The translations under genes were made by a program, and so were the position numbers. Shown here piece after piece: positions 44,436 through 54,010 of a stretch of DNA of 64,000 nucleotides. Positions within the stretch are counted from its first letter, which is position 1, and each line of letters starts with the position of its first letter. Source of the DNA: Methylobacter sp. (lineage in GTDB: Bacteria > Pseudomonadota > Gammaproteobacteria > Methylococcales > Methylomonadaceae); NCBI GenBank assembly GCA_030684815.1, contig JAUXXQ010000195.1:1-64000 (forward strand), given 5' to 3'. A model generated the notes under the pieces. That model was not told the DNA's origin. It ran no database searches and saw only the letters and a list, made by a program, of their open reading frames with translations.

Positions 44436-46583
44436 ATGAAAATGCTGCGCTGCAACGTACGCTTGCCCGTGCTGATGTTGCTTGCCGCGTTTTTGAGCGC
44501 GTGCGAGGTGTCCGGGCTTAATAATCCTTATGGCGACGAGGACGAAAAGCTATCGGTTTTATACCAATCCTTTTCGGAACGGCCCAAGCATTTGGATCCG
44601 GCAGTGGCCTACAGCTCGAACGAATATACTTTTATCTCGCAGGTTTACGAGCCGCCGTTTCAGTACCATTATCTGAAACGGCCATATCAATTGGAACCGT
44701 TAACGGCAACCCGGATGCCTGATATTGTCTATCTGGATCAGGACGGCGAGAAGCTGGGAGCCGATGCAAATGATAGCGCTATTGCCTTTACCGATTATTT
44801 GATAGAGATTAGGCCGAATATCCAATACCAGCCGCATCCGGCATTGGCAAAAAATGCGCAGGGCGATTATCAATATCATCGTTTAACCGCAGGACAAATC
44901 GGGTCGTCGGCAACATTGGCCGATTTTAATGCGACCGGATCGCGTGAGCTGGTGGCTGAGGATTATGTTTATCAGATCAAACGTCTGGCGCATCCGAAAA
45001 TCCAGTCGCCGATTGCTGAAATGATGAAAAATTATATTGTCGGCTTTGACGAGTTTGCAAAACAGCTCGGCGACAAGCCGAAAGTTGAGATTAAAGATCG
45101 CCCGCTGGCAGGTGCGGAAGTGGTCAGCCGTTACCAATATCGCATCAGGATCAAGGGTAAATATCCGCAATTTATTTTCTGGCTGGCGATGCCGTTTTTT
45201 TCGCCGATGCCCTGGGAAGCCGACGCCTTTTATGAGCAGCCGGGCCTGGCGGACAAAAATATAACGCTTGATTGGTTTCCCATCGGCACAGGGCCTTATT
45301 GGCTGGCTGAGAATAATCCGAACCGGCGCATGACCCTGGTTAAAAATCCGTTGTTTCATGGTGAGGCCTATCCGACTGAAGGCGAGCCTGAAGACAAGCA
45401 AAATGGCTTGCTCGATGACGCAGGCAAGGCATTGCCTTTCATTGATAAAATGGTTTTCATGCTGGAAAAGGAAACGATTCCTTACTGGAGCAAATTTTTA
45501 CAAGGTTATTACGATGCATCGGGCATCGCCTCGGACAGTTTCGACCAGGCCATACAGTTTACCGGCAGTGGCGGTGTGGCCTTGACTGATGCCATGCGGG
45601 AAAAAGGCATACAGCTGCAAACGTCGGTGGCAATCTCCAGTTTTTATATGGGTTTTAACATGCTGGATGCAACTGTAGGCGGCAGTTCCGAGCAAGCCAG
45701 GAAATTGCGCCAAGCCATTGCCATTGCCGTTGATTATGAAGAATATATCTCAATTTTCAGGAATGGCCGGGGCATTGCCGCACAGGGCGTGTTGCCGCCC
45801 GGCATTTATGGCTTTACCGGGGATAAGGAAGGCATCAACCCTTATGTTTACGATGGGCTTGGCGACACCCTGCAGCGTAAAAAAATAGACGCCGCCAAAC
45901 AATTGATGAGCGAAGCGGGCTATGCCAACGGCAGAGATCCAAAAACCGGATCCGCCTTAATCCTGTATTTCGACACCACTGCCGTTGGCGTTGATGACCG
46001 CCCGACCATGAACTGGTACCGCAAGCAATTCGACAAGCTGGGCATTAACCTGGTCATCAGGGCGACCGATTACAACCGCTTCCAGCAAAAAATGCGGGGC
46101 GGCAATGCGCAGATTTTCGTTTGGGGCTGGAATGCCGATTATCCTGACCCCGAAAACTTCTTTTTCCTGCTTTACGGGAAGAACTCGAAAGTGCAGCACG
46201 GCGGCGAGAATGCGGCCAATTATCAGAATGCCGAATTCGACCGCTTGTTTGAACAAATGCGCAATATGGAGAATAGCGAGCAGCGCTACCGGATTATTCA
46301 ACAGATGCAGGCGCTGGTGCGCCATGATGCGCCTTGGGTTTTCGGTTTTCATCCGAAGAACTTTTCGTTATTTCATGGCTGGTATAAAAACCTAAAGCCT
46401 AATTTAATGGCCAATAACACACTTAAATACCAGCGCATCGATACCGCCGCCAGAGCCGAAAAAAGGCAAGTCTGGAATAAGCCGGTGTTTTGGCCGTTAA
46501 TTCTAGGCGGCGTGTTTTTTGTGCTGATGTTGATTCCGGCGATTAACGCCTATCGACGCCGCGTTAGGGAAACCATCCAATGA
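44436..46583 (+). CDS. yejA: ABC transporter substrate-binding lipoprotein (YejA-like)
   Basis: A 715-residue extracytoplasmic solute-binding protein of family 5 (peptide type). The ATG at 44436 gives a lipoprotein signal (PVLMLLAAFLSACEVSG) with the lipobox Cys at about residue 23; a longer frame to 44361 would bury it. DYNRFQQKMRGGNAQIFVWGWNADYPDPENF is the family's ligand domain, quoted here only by its positions around residues 545-575. A C-terminal hydrophobic segment (WPLILGGVFFVLMLIPAI) is unusual and may anchor the protein a second time. It overlaps the permease gene by 4 bases. Confidence 0.8.
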   Translation: MKMLRCNVRLPVLMLLAAFLSACEVSGLNNPYGDEDEKLSVLYQSFSERPKHLDPAVAYSSNEYTFISQVYEPPFQYHYLKRPYQLEPLTATRMPDIVYLDQDGEKLGADANDSAIAFTDYLIEIRPNIQYQPHPALAKNAQGDYQYHRLTAGQIGSSATLADFNATGSRELVAEDYVYQIKRLAHPKIQSPIAEMMKNYIVGFDEFAKQLGDKPKVEIKDRPLAGAEVVSRYQYRIRIKGKYPQFIFWLAMPFFSPMPWEADAFYEQPGLADKNITLDWFPIGTGPYWLAENNPNRRMTLVKNPLFHGEAYPTEGEPEDKQNGLLDDAGKALPFIDKMVFMLEKETIPYWSKFLQGYYDASGIASDSFDQAIQFTGSGGVALTDAMREKGIQLQTSVAISSFYMGFNMLDATVGGSSEQARKLRQAIAIAVDYEEYISIFRNGRGIAAQGVLPPGIYGFTGDKEGINPYVYDGLGDTLQRKKIDAAKQLMSEAGYANGRDPKTGSALILYFDTTAVGVDDRPTMNWYRKQFDKLGINLVIRATDYNRFQQKMRGGNAQIFVWGWNADYPDPENFFFLLYGKNSKVQHGGENAANYQNAEFDRLFEQMRNMENSEQRYRIIQQMQALVRHDAPWVFGFHPKNFSLFHGWYKNLKPNLMANNTLKYQRIDTAARAEKRQVWNKPVFWPLILGGVFFVLMLIPAINAYRRRVRETIQ

Positions 46584-47557
46584 TCCACTATATTATCCGT
46601 CGGTTTTTATATGCCTTCCCCTTGTTGATGGGGGTGAACATTTTGACTTTCGTGCTGTTTTTCATCATCAACAGCCCTGACGATATGGCGCGTATGCAAC
46701 TGGGACAAAAGCACGTCACCGAACAAGCGGTGGAAAACTGGAAACAGCAGCGCGGTTATGATTTGCCCTTGTTATGGAATGCCGATGCGCCGCAGCAGGA
46801 AAAAATAACCCAAACCATTTTTTACCAGAAATCGGTGGGCTTGTTTTTGTTCCGTTTTGGCGTTTCCGATAGCGGCCGGAATATCGGTGCCGATATTCAA
46901 GAGCGCATGTGGCCAAGTCTTGCGGTGGCAGTGCCGACCTTAATCGTCGGTTTGCTGGTGAATATCTGCTTTGCCCTGATGATGGTGTTGTTCCGCAACA
47001 GTTACCTTGAGCATACGGGCATCGTGTTATGTGTGATTTTAATGTCGGTTTCCTCGCTGTTTTATATCATCGGCGGCCAGTTTTTTATCGCCAAATTATT
47101 AAGGCTGGTGCCCATTTCCGGTTATGACGACGGCATCTCGGCGATCAAATTCCTGATCTTGCCGGTGCTGATCGGCGTATTTTCAGGCATAGGCTCAGGC
47201 GTGCGCTGGTACCGAACCTTGTTTCTCGAAGAAGTCGAAAAAGATTATGTGCGCACTGCGCGGGCAAAAGGCCTGAGCGAAACCCAAACCTTGTTCCGTC
47301 ATGTGTTGCGTAATGCCATGATTCCGATATTGACCGGCGTGGTCGTGGTGTTGCCGCTGTTATTTATGGGCAGCCTGATTATGGAATCTTTTTTCAGTAT
47401 CCCCGGTTTGGGCAGTTACACCATCGACGCGATTAACAGCCAGGATTTTGCCATTGTGCGCGCCATGGTTTTCCTGGGTTCGGTGCTTTATGTGATCGGC
47501 CTGCTGTTAACGGATATTTCCTACACCCTCGTCGATCCCAGAGTAAGGTTATCCTGA
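46580..47557 (+). CDS. yejB: Peptide ABC transporter permease (YejB-like)
   Basis: A 325-residue inner-membrane permease with about six helices. The N-terminus (HYIIRRFLYAFPLLMGVNIL) and the EAA loop (DYVRTARAKGLSETQTLFRH) are those of DppB/OppB/YejB proteins. It pairs with the next permease to form the channel for oligopeptides or microcin-C-like compounds. The start overlaps yejA as ATGA; its stop shares a base with the next ATG (TGATG). Confidence 0.85.
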   Translation: MIHYIIRRFLYAFPLLMGVNILTFVLFFIINSPDDMARMQLGQKHVTEQAVENWKQQRGYDLPLLWNADAPQQEKITQTIFYQKSVGLFLFRFGVSDSGRNIGADIQERMWPSLAVAVPTLIVGLLVNICFALMMVLFRNSYLEHTGIVLCVILMSVSSLFYIIGGQFFIAKLLRLVPISGYDDGISAIKFLILPVLIGVFSGIGSGVRWYRTLFLEEVEKDYVRTARAKGLSETQTLFRHVLRNAMIPILTGVVVVLPLLFMGSLIMESFFSIPGLGSYTIDAINSQDFAIVRAMVFLGSVLYVIGLLLTDISYTLVDPRVRLS

Positions 47558-48900
47558 TGGTTATTTTATGGACTGACGCGCTGATTTTTATCCTGATGGC
47601 GATTATCGTGGGCTTGGCGTTTTATATGCGCAGCCAGGAACACATTAAACGCCCGTTGAAACAAATAGGCCGTAGCCGGATTGGCATGGTGTCGCTGGTG
47701 GTGCTGGTGTTTTTTGTGCTGATTGGTTTGCTGGATTCGGTGCATTTCAAAGCCGGAGGCAATAAGACGAATGAAATCGTAAGTTTGCTTGATTACTGGG
47801 CGACGCCGCTGCGCGAGCGCGGCGAAAAAACCTATTCCGCGCCTTTTGCGGTCACGCTTTACAGCAAGGAGATGATGACACTGGCCGATGGCAGTACGCA
47901 CTGGGATTATCCGCGCCTGGAATTTGGCGGCAGTCATCTGGATGACCCTGAAAACCAGCGTCTTGACGATATTTTACAAAAAGGGCTGTACGGTTTTGCC
48001 CAAGGTGCCGGGTTGGTGGCTTTTTTTATGTTCCTGTCATGGGGAATGCTGGCAGAGCAGCACAAGCGCCTGATCCGAAGTCCGGCCGCAACAGCGGTCT
48101 GGGCGGTGGCGTTCGTCATCGTCTCGGTCAGTTACGCACTGGTCTACTTATCCGGCTATTATCACGTCCTCGGCACCGATAAAGTCGGCGAAGATGTCTT
48201 TTATCAAGCGGTGAAAAGCATCCGCACCGGCTTGGTCATCGGCACTTTGACAACGCTGATTATGTTGCCGATGGCGGTTGTCTTCGGCATCCTGGCCGGT
48301 TTTTTTCGCGGCTGGGTGGACGATGTTATCCAATATGTCTACACCACGCTCAACTCCATTCCCGGCGTGTTGCTGATAGCCGCCTCCATCCTGATGGTGC
48401 AGGTGTACATGGCCAACCATGAAGAAAATTTCACCAGCGTGGTTGTCCGCGCCGATATGCGGCTGTTGTTTTTGTGTCTGATTCTGGGGGTAACCAGCTG
48501 GACAGGCTTATGCCGCTTGCTTAGGGCGGAAACCCTCAAGCTCAGGGAAATGGAATATGTCCAGGCCGCACGGGCACTGGGTGTCAAGCAAGGCACGATT
48601 TTATTGCGTCATATCCTGCCCAATGTCATGCATATCGTGTTGATTTCCGTAGTGCTGGATTTCAGCTCGCTGGTGCTGGCCGAAGCAGTGTTGTCCTACA
48701 TCAATATCGGTGTCGACCCGACCACCTACAGCTGGGGCAATATGATTAACGGTGCCCGGCTGGAAATGGCGCGTGAGCCGATAGTCTGGTGGTCGCTGAC
48801 GGCCGCCTTTGTGTTCATGTTCGCGTTAGTGCTAGCGGCCAATTTGTTTGCCGACGTAGTGCAGGCGGCGTTTGACCCAAGGCGGGCAGGCAATGACTAA
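47557..48900 (+). CDS. yejE: Peptide ABC transporter permease (YejE-like)
   Basis: A 447-residue permease of the DppC/YejE type. It has an N-terminal helix, a long periplasmic insertion (about residues 60-140), then the core helices with the EAA-loop (YVQAARALGVKQGTILLRH). The insertion resembles the longer form of YejE. Its stop lies inside the next start region (8-base overlap with the ATP-binding gene). Confidence 0.85.
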   Translation: MVILWTDALIFILMAIIVGLAFYMRSQEHIKRPLKQIGRSRIGMVSLVVLVFFVLIGLLDSVHFKAGGNKTNEIVSLLDYWATPLRERGEKTYSAPFAVTLYSKEMMTLADGSTHWDYPRLEFGGSHLDDPENQRLDDILQKGLYGFAQGAGLVAFFMFLSWGMLAEQHKRLIRSPAATAVWAVAFVIVSVSYALVYLSGYYHVLGTDKVGEDVFYQAVKSIRTGLVIGTLTTLIMLPMAVVFGILAGFFRGWVDDVIQYVYTTLNSIPGVLLIAASILMVQVYMANHEENFTSVVVRADMRLLFLCLILGVTSWTGLCRLLRAETLKLREMEYVQAARALGVKQGTILLRHILPNVMHIVLISVVLDFSSLVLAEAVLSYINIGVDPTTYSWGNMINGARLEMAREPIVWWSLTAAFVFMFALVLAANLFADVVQAAFDPRRAGND

Positions 48901-50500
48901 TCCTCTGTTGGCGGTTGAGCGCCTTAGCGTCACTTTTAATCACCGGCACACAGTTGTTGATGAGGTTAGTTTTGTGATTTATCCGGGCGAAACCTTTGCC
49001 CTGGTCGGTGAATCGGGTTCGGGAAAATCCATCACGGCATTGTCAGTGTTGAGGTTGTTGCCCAACAATGCCCGCCTCAGCGCCGACAACATCAGCTTGA
49101 ATGGCGATAATTTATTAAGCCGGTCTGAATCTGATTTGTGCCGGATTCGCGGCAGCCGCATCGGCTTGGTTTTTCAAGACCCGATGTCATCGCTGAATCC
49201 GGTGATGACCATAGGCAGCCAGATTGAAGAGGTCATCAATGTTCATTTTCAGCTGCCTAAACAAGCCGTCAAACAACGTGTGCTGGAATTGTTGCGGCAG
49301 GTTGAAATACCCGAGCCGCAGCTGCGCATGAAAGACTATCCGCATCAGCTGTCCGGCGGGCAGCGGCAGCGGGTGATGATTGCGATCGCCTTGGCGGGCA
49401 GGCCGGATTTGTTGATTGCCGATGAGCCGACCACGTCGCTGGATGTCACCATACAGGCGCAAATACTGGCATTGCTGAAAACTATCCAGCAGCAGACCGG
49501 CATGGCCTTGTGGCTGATCAGCCATGATTTGGCGCTGGTGTCGACAATGGCCGACCGCGTTGCAGTGATGCAGCAGGGCAAAATTGTTGAGACTGGAAAG
49601 ACGGCGGATTTTTTTAGCAATCCCCAACATCCTTATACGCGCAAGTTATTGCAGGCTCTGCCGTCAATGGACAGTTGTTTGGCACACGCTGTAGAAGAAA
49701 AACCGCCGTTGCTTTGTGTCCGCGATTTTTCGTGTCATTATCCGATACGCAAAGGCATTTTCAAACGCATTGTCGGTTATGTCCGGGCGGTCGATGGCGT
49801 GAGTTTTGACATCCAGCAGGGGAAAACGCTGGCTCTGGTGGGCGAATCCGGTTGCGGCAAAACGACGCTGGGCAAGAGCCTGTTGAATTTGATACCTGCC
49901 AGCGGCGGGCAGGTCAAAATCAATGGTGTTGATTTAAGCCAGTTGAGCGGTGAGCCATTAAGGCAGCAACGCGCCAATATACAGATTGTTTTTCAGGATC
50001 CTTTTTCGTCAATGAATCCGAGGATGCTGGTGGGCGATATTATTGCCGAAGGCCTCAGTGCCTTGCATCCCGGCATTGGTTTGGATGAGCGTAAGGCCCG
50101 GGTTCGGCAACTGTTGCAGCAGGTTGATTTGCCCGAAGATTCGGCGCAACGTTACCCGCATGAATTTTCCGGCGGTCAGCGGCAACGTATTTGTATCGCC
50201 CGTGCTTTGGCGGTTGAACCTAAACTGATAGTCTGCGACGAACCGACCAGCGCGCTGGATGTGTCGGTGCAGGCGCAAATTATCCAATTACTGAAAACCT
50301 TGCAGCAGGAAAAGGGCGTCAGCTATTTGTTTATCACCCACGACCTTGCCGTGGTGGCGGAAATAGCCGACGATGTTGCGGTGATGTATCAAGGTAAAAT
50401 TATAGAGCAGGGCCGTGTTGAACAAGTGTTGACCCGCCCTGAACAGGCTTACACAAAAAAACTGCTGGCGGCGGTGCCGGTGTTGAAAAGCGATAATTGA
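48893..50500 (+). CDS. yejF: Peptide ABC transporter ATP-binding protein, double (YejF-like)
   Basis: A 535-residue fused ABC ATPase. The first nucleotide-binding domain has Walker A GESGSGKSIT and signature LSGGQRQRV. The second has GESGCGKTTLGKS and FSGGQRQRI. Each has an oligopeptide-type D-loop (DEPTTSLDV and DEPTSALDV). It powers the two permeases upstream. ATG 48893 is used; a frame from 48872 would lie inside yejE. The gene ends the four-gene coupled unit; dhaL follows 48 bases later. Confidence 0.88.
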   Translation: MTNPLLAVERLSVTFNHRHTVVDEVSFVIYPGETFALVGESGSGKSITALSVLRLLPNNARLSADNISLNGDNLLSRSESDLCRIRGSRIGLVFQDPMSSLNPVMTIGSQIEEVINVHFQLPKQAVKQRVLELLRQVEIPEPQLRMKDYPHQLSGGQRQRVMIAIALAGRPDLLIADEPTTSLDVTIQAQILALLKTIQQQTGMALWLISHDLALVSTMADRVAVMQQGKIVETGKTADFFSNPQHPYTRKLLQALPSMDSCLAHAVEEKPPLLCVRDFSCHYPIRKGIFKRIVGYVRAVDGVSFDIQQGKTLALVGESGCGKTTLGKSLLNLIPASGGQVKINGVDLSQLSGEPLRQQRANIQIVFQDPFSSMNPRMLVGDIIAEGLSALHPGIGLDERKARVRQLLQQVDLPEDSAQRYPHEFSGGQRQRICIARALAVEPKLIVCDEPTSALDVSVQAQIIQLLKTLQQEKGVSYLFITHDLAVVAEIADDVAVMYQGKIIEQGRVEQVLTRPEQAYTKKLLAAVPVLKSDN

Positions 50501-50548
50501 TGCAGGCCGATAAAACACATACCGTTACTTTTTGAACAGGAGAATATC

Positions 50549-51196
50549 ATGCAATTTATTCCCGCATTATTACCGCGTCTGATTCAGGCGATTAATGACG
50601 TCATCGAAGCCAATGCCGACGAAGTGACGGCGCTGGATCAGGCGATTGGCGACGGCGACCATGTGACTAATTTGCAGCGCGGCCTCAAGGCATTGACGGC
50701 TCAAAGCGATGAATTGGCCGGGCTTGATTGGGTGGCCGCATGGCAGAAAATCGGCATGACCTTAATGACCGCAGTGGGCGGCGCATCAGGATCGTTATAT
50801 GGCACCTTGTTTGTGGCAATGAGCAAGGCGGCGCGGGATAAGGCATTGAACCTGCCCGCTGTTGCCGAGATATTCAGCAGCGGCGTGGAAGCAGTAAAGC
50901 TGCGCGGCAAGGCCGATGCAGGCGAGAAAACCATGCTCGATGTGCTGATTCCGGTAGCGGCCTATTTGCGGCAGGCGGCAACGGATGCCGTGGCATTGCC
51001 TGAGGTTCTGGACAATGTCGCCCGAACCGCGATAGCGGGTATGGAGTCGACGAAGGACATGGTTGCCACCAAAGGCCGCGCGTCTTTTTTGGAAGAGCGC
51101 AGCCGGGGGCATATTGACGCAGGCGCTAAAACCAGCCAGTTAATGATTTGCGCGCTGGTTGAGGTCTTGGTGGCGCAATTAACAGCCCCAACGTAA
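50549..51196 (+). CDS. dhaL: Dihydroxyacetone kinase subunit DhaL
   Basis: A 215-residue nucleotide-binding subunit. The Mg-ADP site is the Asp cluster in DQAIGDGDHVTNLQRG near residue 30. GGASGSLYGTLFVAM and DAGEKTMLDVL follow. It gives a phosphoryl group to dihydroxyacetone held by DhaK. GGAG precedes the ATG. Its last 18 bases overlap the convergent dhaK gene. No DhaM is in the window, so the phosphoryl donor (PTS or ATP) is not evident. Confidence 0.88.
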   Translation: MQFIPALLPRLIQAINDVIEANADEVTALDQAIGDGDHVTNLQRGLKALTAQSDELAGLDWVAAWQKIGMTLMTAVGGASGSLYGTLFVAMSKAARDKALNLPAVAEIFSSGVEAVKLRGKADAGEKTMLDVLIPVAAYLRQAATDAVALPEVLDNVARTAIAGMESTKDMVATKGRASFLEERSRGHIDAGAKTSQLMICALVEVLVAQLTAPT

Positions 51197-52168
51197 AGCC
51201 GCAGTGTGAACGGGCGCGTCCCACAGGCGCAGCAGTTCATCATCAAACAGGCTCAGCGTGATTGAGCAACCGGCCATATCCAGCGACGTGGTGTAATTGC
51301 CGACCAGTGAGCGGCAGATAGTAATGCCGCGCTGTTCCCAAAATTGGGCTGCCAGCCCGTAAATCAGATGCAGCTCCAGCAAAGGTGTCGCGCCAAAACC
51401 GTTGACATGCAATAGCGCCGATTGGCCGGGTTGCGGTTTTAAATCCTCATCGATGGCATTGGCCAGGTAATCGACAATCTCGCTGGCGCTGCCCATGGCA
51501 ATGCGCTCACGCCCGCGTTCGCCATGAATGCCCACGCCCATTTCAATTTCATTGTCGCCGATGTCGAAGGTAGGCTTGCCCAAGGCGGGCACAGTGCAAC
51601 TGCTCAAGGCCACGCCCATGGAAGCCGTGGCTCGGTTGACCCGCTCGCCCAAGGCTTTGCAGCCCGCCAAATCTGTGCCATTTTCTGCCGCCGCGCCGAC
51701 GATTTTTTCAACAATGAGTGTCCCGGCAACGCCGCGCCGTCCGGTGCTGTGGCTTTTGGGAAAGGAAACGTCATCGCTAACCAGTAGGCTTTCATTCGGA
51801 CAATCGAGCATTTCGGCGGCGATTTCAAAATTCATCACATCGCCCGCATAGTTTTTGACGATGAATAAAACCCCGCCGCCATTTTCCACCGCCTGTGCCG
51901 CCGCCAGCATTTGGTCGGGGGTAGGGGACGTGAATACTTGCCCGGGGCAGGCGGCATCTAACATACCCGAACCGACAAAGCCGCTATGCAAGGGTTCGTG
52001 TCCTGAGCCGCCGCCGGAAATCAGCGCCACTTTGCCGGGTGCTGTGGGTTTTATGCGCCTGATGAAGTGCGGCTGGGTGTTGAATTGAATAATGTCGGCA
52101 TGGGCTTTGGCAAATCCGCCGAGGCTTTCGTCAAGTAAGGTATCGGTATTATTGATGAATTTTTTCAT
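51179..52168 (-). CDS. dhaK: Dihydroxyacetone kinase subunit DhaK
   Basis: A 329-residue substrate-binding subunit. GGGSGHEPLHSGFVGSGML is the N-terminal glycine-rich site. GVGIHGERG has the His that forms a hemiaminal with dihydroxyacetone. It would phosphorylate dihydroxyacetone to DHAP. It lies opposite dhaL with overlapping 3' ends. DhaK and DhaL are normally encoded on the same strand. Confidence 0.88.
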   Translation of the reverse strand: MKKFINNTDTLLDESLGGFAKAHADIIQFNTQPHFIRRIKPTAPGKVALISGGGSGHEPLHSGFVGSGMLDAACPGQVFTSPTPDQMLAAAQAVENGGGVLFIVKNYAGDVMNFEIAAEMLDCPNESLLVSDDVSFPKSHSTGRRGVAGTLIVEKIVGAAAENGTDLAGCKALGERVNRATASMGVALSSCTVPALGKPTFDIGDNEIEMGVGIHGERGRERIAMGSASEIVDYLANAIDEDLKPQPGQSALLHVNGFGATPLLELHLIYGLAAQFWEQRGITICRSLVGNYTTSLDMAGCSITLSLFDDELLRLWDAPVHTAALRWGC

Positions 52169-52202
52169 GGCGGCGGCTCCGGGGTGTGGTGGACAGCAAT
52201 GT

Positions 52203-53036
52203 TTAGTCGAGCTTGTTTAAAGCTTCGGTTATCGCGCTAATATCCGGCATGACCCAGGTGGGCCGATAGTCGGTCGTTTCAAAGTCTTTTTCGCTGGATA
52301 CGCCGGTTAGCACCATCAGGCTGCGTATGCCGGTGCGAACGGCGCCTAAAATGTCGGTTTCAAGCCTGTCGCCGATGGCTACCGTGTGTGCAGGGTCAAT
52401 ATTTAGTAATGCGAGAGCCTGCTGGTAAATGATCGGCTCAGGTTTGCCGATAATAGTCGGTTCAACGCCGGTAGCCGCTTGCAATGCAGCTAGGATGGCG
52501 CCATTGCCGTGAGTGATGCCGCGTTCGGTTGGCAGTGTGGTGTCAGCATTGGTGCCAATGAATTTAGCGCCGGCGCGAATGTTTAGCGTAGCGGTGGCCA
52601 GTTTATCCCAGGACAAAGTCCTGTCCATGCCGCAGACGACAACATCAGCGCCCTTGTTGGGGTTGTCTTGGTCATCATTCAGTTCGTAGAGTTCGGTCAA
52701 GGTAAATCCGCGCTCAATTAAGGGTTCTCTGGCGCCATCCTCACCGATTACGAAGACCCGCGTTTCCATTGGCCGGTAATGTTCGCCCAGATACAGGGCC
52801 GTCGCCATGCTGGAAGTCAAAATTTCATCGCGGCTCACCTGTACGCCCATCTGTGCCAATTTGACGACATATTGCTCTTGCGTCAGTCTGGCGTTGTTGG
52901 TTGCCAGAATAAAAGGCAGTTGTCGATTGCGTAAAGTTTGAAAAAAATCAATCAAGCCCGGCATCGGTTGGTCGCCGTGCCATAAGACGCCATCCATGTC
53001 GATGATGAGTGCATTTATATTGGTAAAAGGTTCCAT
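52203..53036 (-). CDS. HAD-IIA phosphatase (NagD / phosphoglycolate phosphatase-like)
   Basis: A 277-residue haloacid dehalogenase phosphatase of subclass IIA. Motif I is LIIDMDGVLWHG, motif II is ILATNN, the Lys is in IGKPEPIIY, and motif III is AIGDRLETDILG. It may remove phosphate from a sugar or phosphoglycolate. ATG 53036 is chosen because the domain starts there; the frame to 53069 has no ribosome site advantage. It starts a leftward unit with dhaK. Confidence 0.8.
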   Translation of the reverse strand: MEPFTNINALIIDMDGVLWHGDQPMPGLIDFFQTLRNRQLPFILATNNARLTQEQYVVKLAQMGVQVSRDEILTSSMATALYLGEHYRPMETRVFVIGEDGAREPLIERGFTLTELYELNDDQDNPNKGADVVVCGMDRTLSWDKLATATLNIRAGAKFIGTNADTTLPTERGITHGNGAILAALQAATGVEPTIIGKPEPIIYQQALALLNIDPAHTVAIGDRLETDILGAVRTGIRSLMVLTGVSSEKDFETTDYRPTWVMPDISAITEALNKLD

Positions 53037-53366
53037 TAGCTTGTTTCTCTCTATATTTGGGGCTGCCATTATAATTTACATCGAGTGTAAGGCGAACATT
53101 CTATTGCCTTTTCTAAGTGACTGGGTTACTTGCACGCATATTATGGCAAATTAAGTTGAACCTAATATTTGATAGGCAGAGGGTTTCAGGTGATTGTGTG
53201 TTTTTTGTTTTTAGGGAAAAAAACTGGCCAATCAGTTGCTATTCATGTGCTGGCGCAGAACATTGGGCATTGACATCAGTCCCCTTTCTACTTTAAAGTT
53301 GCGTTCGCATAAAGAGTAAGTAACCAAAATTATAATTATTACTATTAACCCATCGGAGCACGCATC
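53037..53366 (+). promoter_or_regulatory. Promoter region of the RuMP genes
   Basis: A 330-base gap between the HAD gene (leftward) and hps. TTGACA (53270-53275), 16-base spacer, TTTAAA (53292-53297) is the best sigma-70 candidate for hps. An ATG follows about 70 bases on with CGGAG as ribosome site. No clear operator was found. Confidence 0.55.
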
Positions 53367-54008
53367 ATGGCAAAACCATTAATACAAATGGCATTAGATT
53401 CATTGGATTTCGACCAAACAGTCGCACTGGCTACTTTAGTAGCACCGCATGTCGACATTTTTGAAATCGGAACTCCATGCATTAAACACAATGGCGTTAA
53501 CCTGGTTAAAGAGCTAAGAGCAAGATTTCCAGATAAATTACTGTTAGTCGACCTTAAAACAATGGACGCAGGTGAGTACGAAGCCACTCCTTTTTACGCA
53601 GCAGGCGCTGATATTTGTACGGTTCTGGGTGTATCCGGCCTGGCAACTTGTATCGGTGTTATCAAAGCAGCTAACGCACACGGTGCAGAAGCTCAAATCG
53701 ATTTGATCAACGTTGAAAACAAAGTAGCTTGCGCTAGAGCAACTGCTGAAGCGGGCGCTCACATCATGGGTATCCACACAGGTCTTGACGCTCAAGCAGC
53801 AGGTCATACACCGTTTGCTGACTTGACTGACATTGCATCATTAGGCTTGCCAGTCAGAATTTCAGTCGCGGGCGGCATTAACGCATCAACCGTACAAGAC
53901 GTAGTCAGAGCCGGTGCAAACATTATCGTCGTTGGCGCTGCCATTTACGGTGCAGCTTCACCTGCTGATGCAGCACGTGAAATTCGCGAATTGGTTGACG
54001 CGGTATAA
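53367..54008 (+). CDS. hps: 3-hexulose-6-phosphate synthase
   Basis: A 213-residue (beta/alpha)8 enzyme of the orotidine-decarboxylase fold (also hxlA, rmpA). It joins formaldehyde to ribulose 5-phosphate, the entry reaction of the RuMP cycle. Key residues are in DLKTMDAGEYEA (Asp, Lys, Asp), IHTGLDAQAAG and SVAGGINASTV. Codons are enriched in GCA/GCT and CGT-type choices compared with the polysaccharide genes, consistent with high expression. phi starts 2 bases after its stop. Confidence 0.95.
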   Translation: MAKPLIQMALDSLDFDQTVALATLVAPHVDIFEIGTPCIKHNGVNLVKELRARFPDKLLLVDLKTMDAGEYEATPFYAAGADICTVLGVSGLATCIGVIKAANAHGAEAQIDLINVENKVACARATAEAGAHIMGIHTGLDAQAAGHTPFADLTDIASLGLPVRISVAGGINASTVQDVVRAGANIIVVGAAIYGAASPADAAREIRELVDAV

Positions 54009-54010
54009 TC

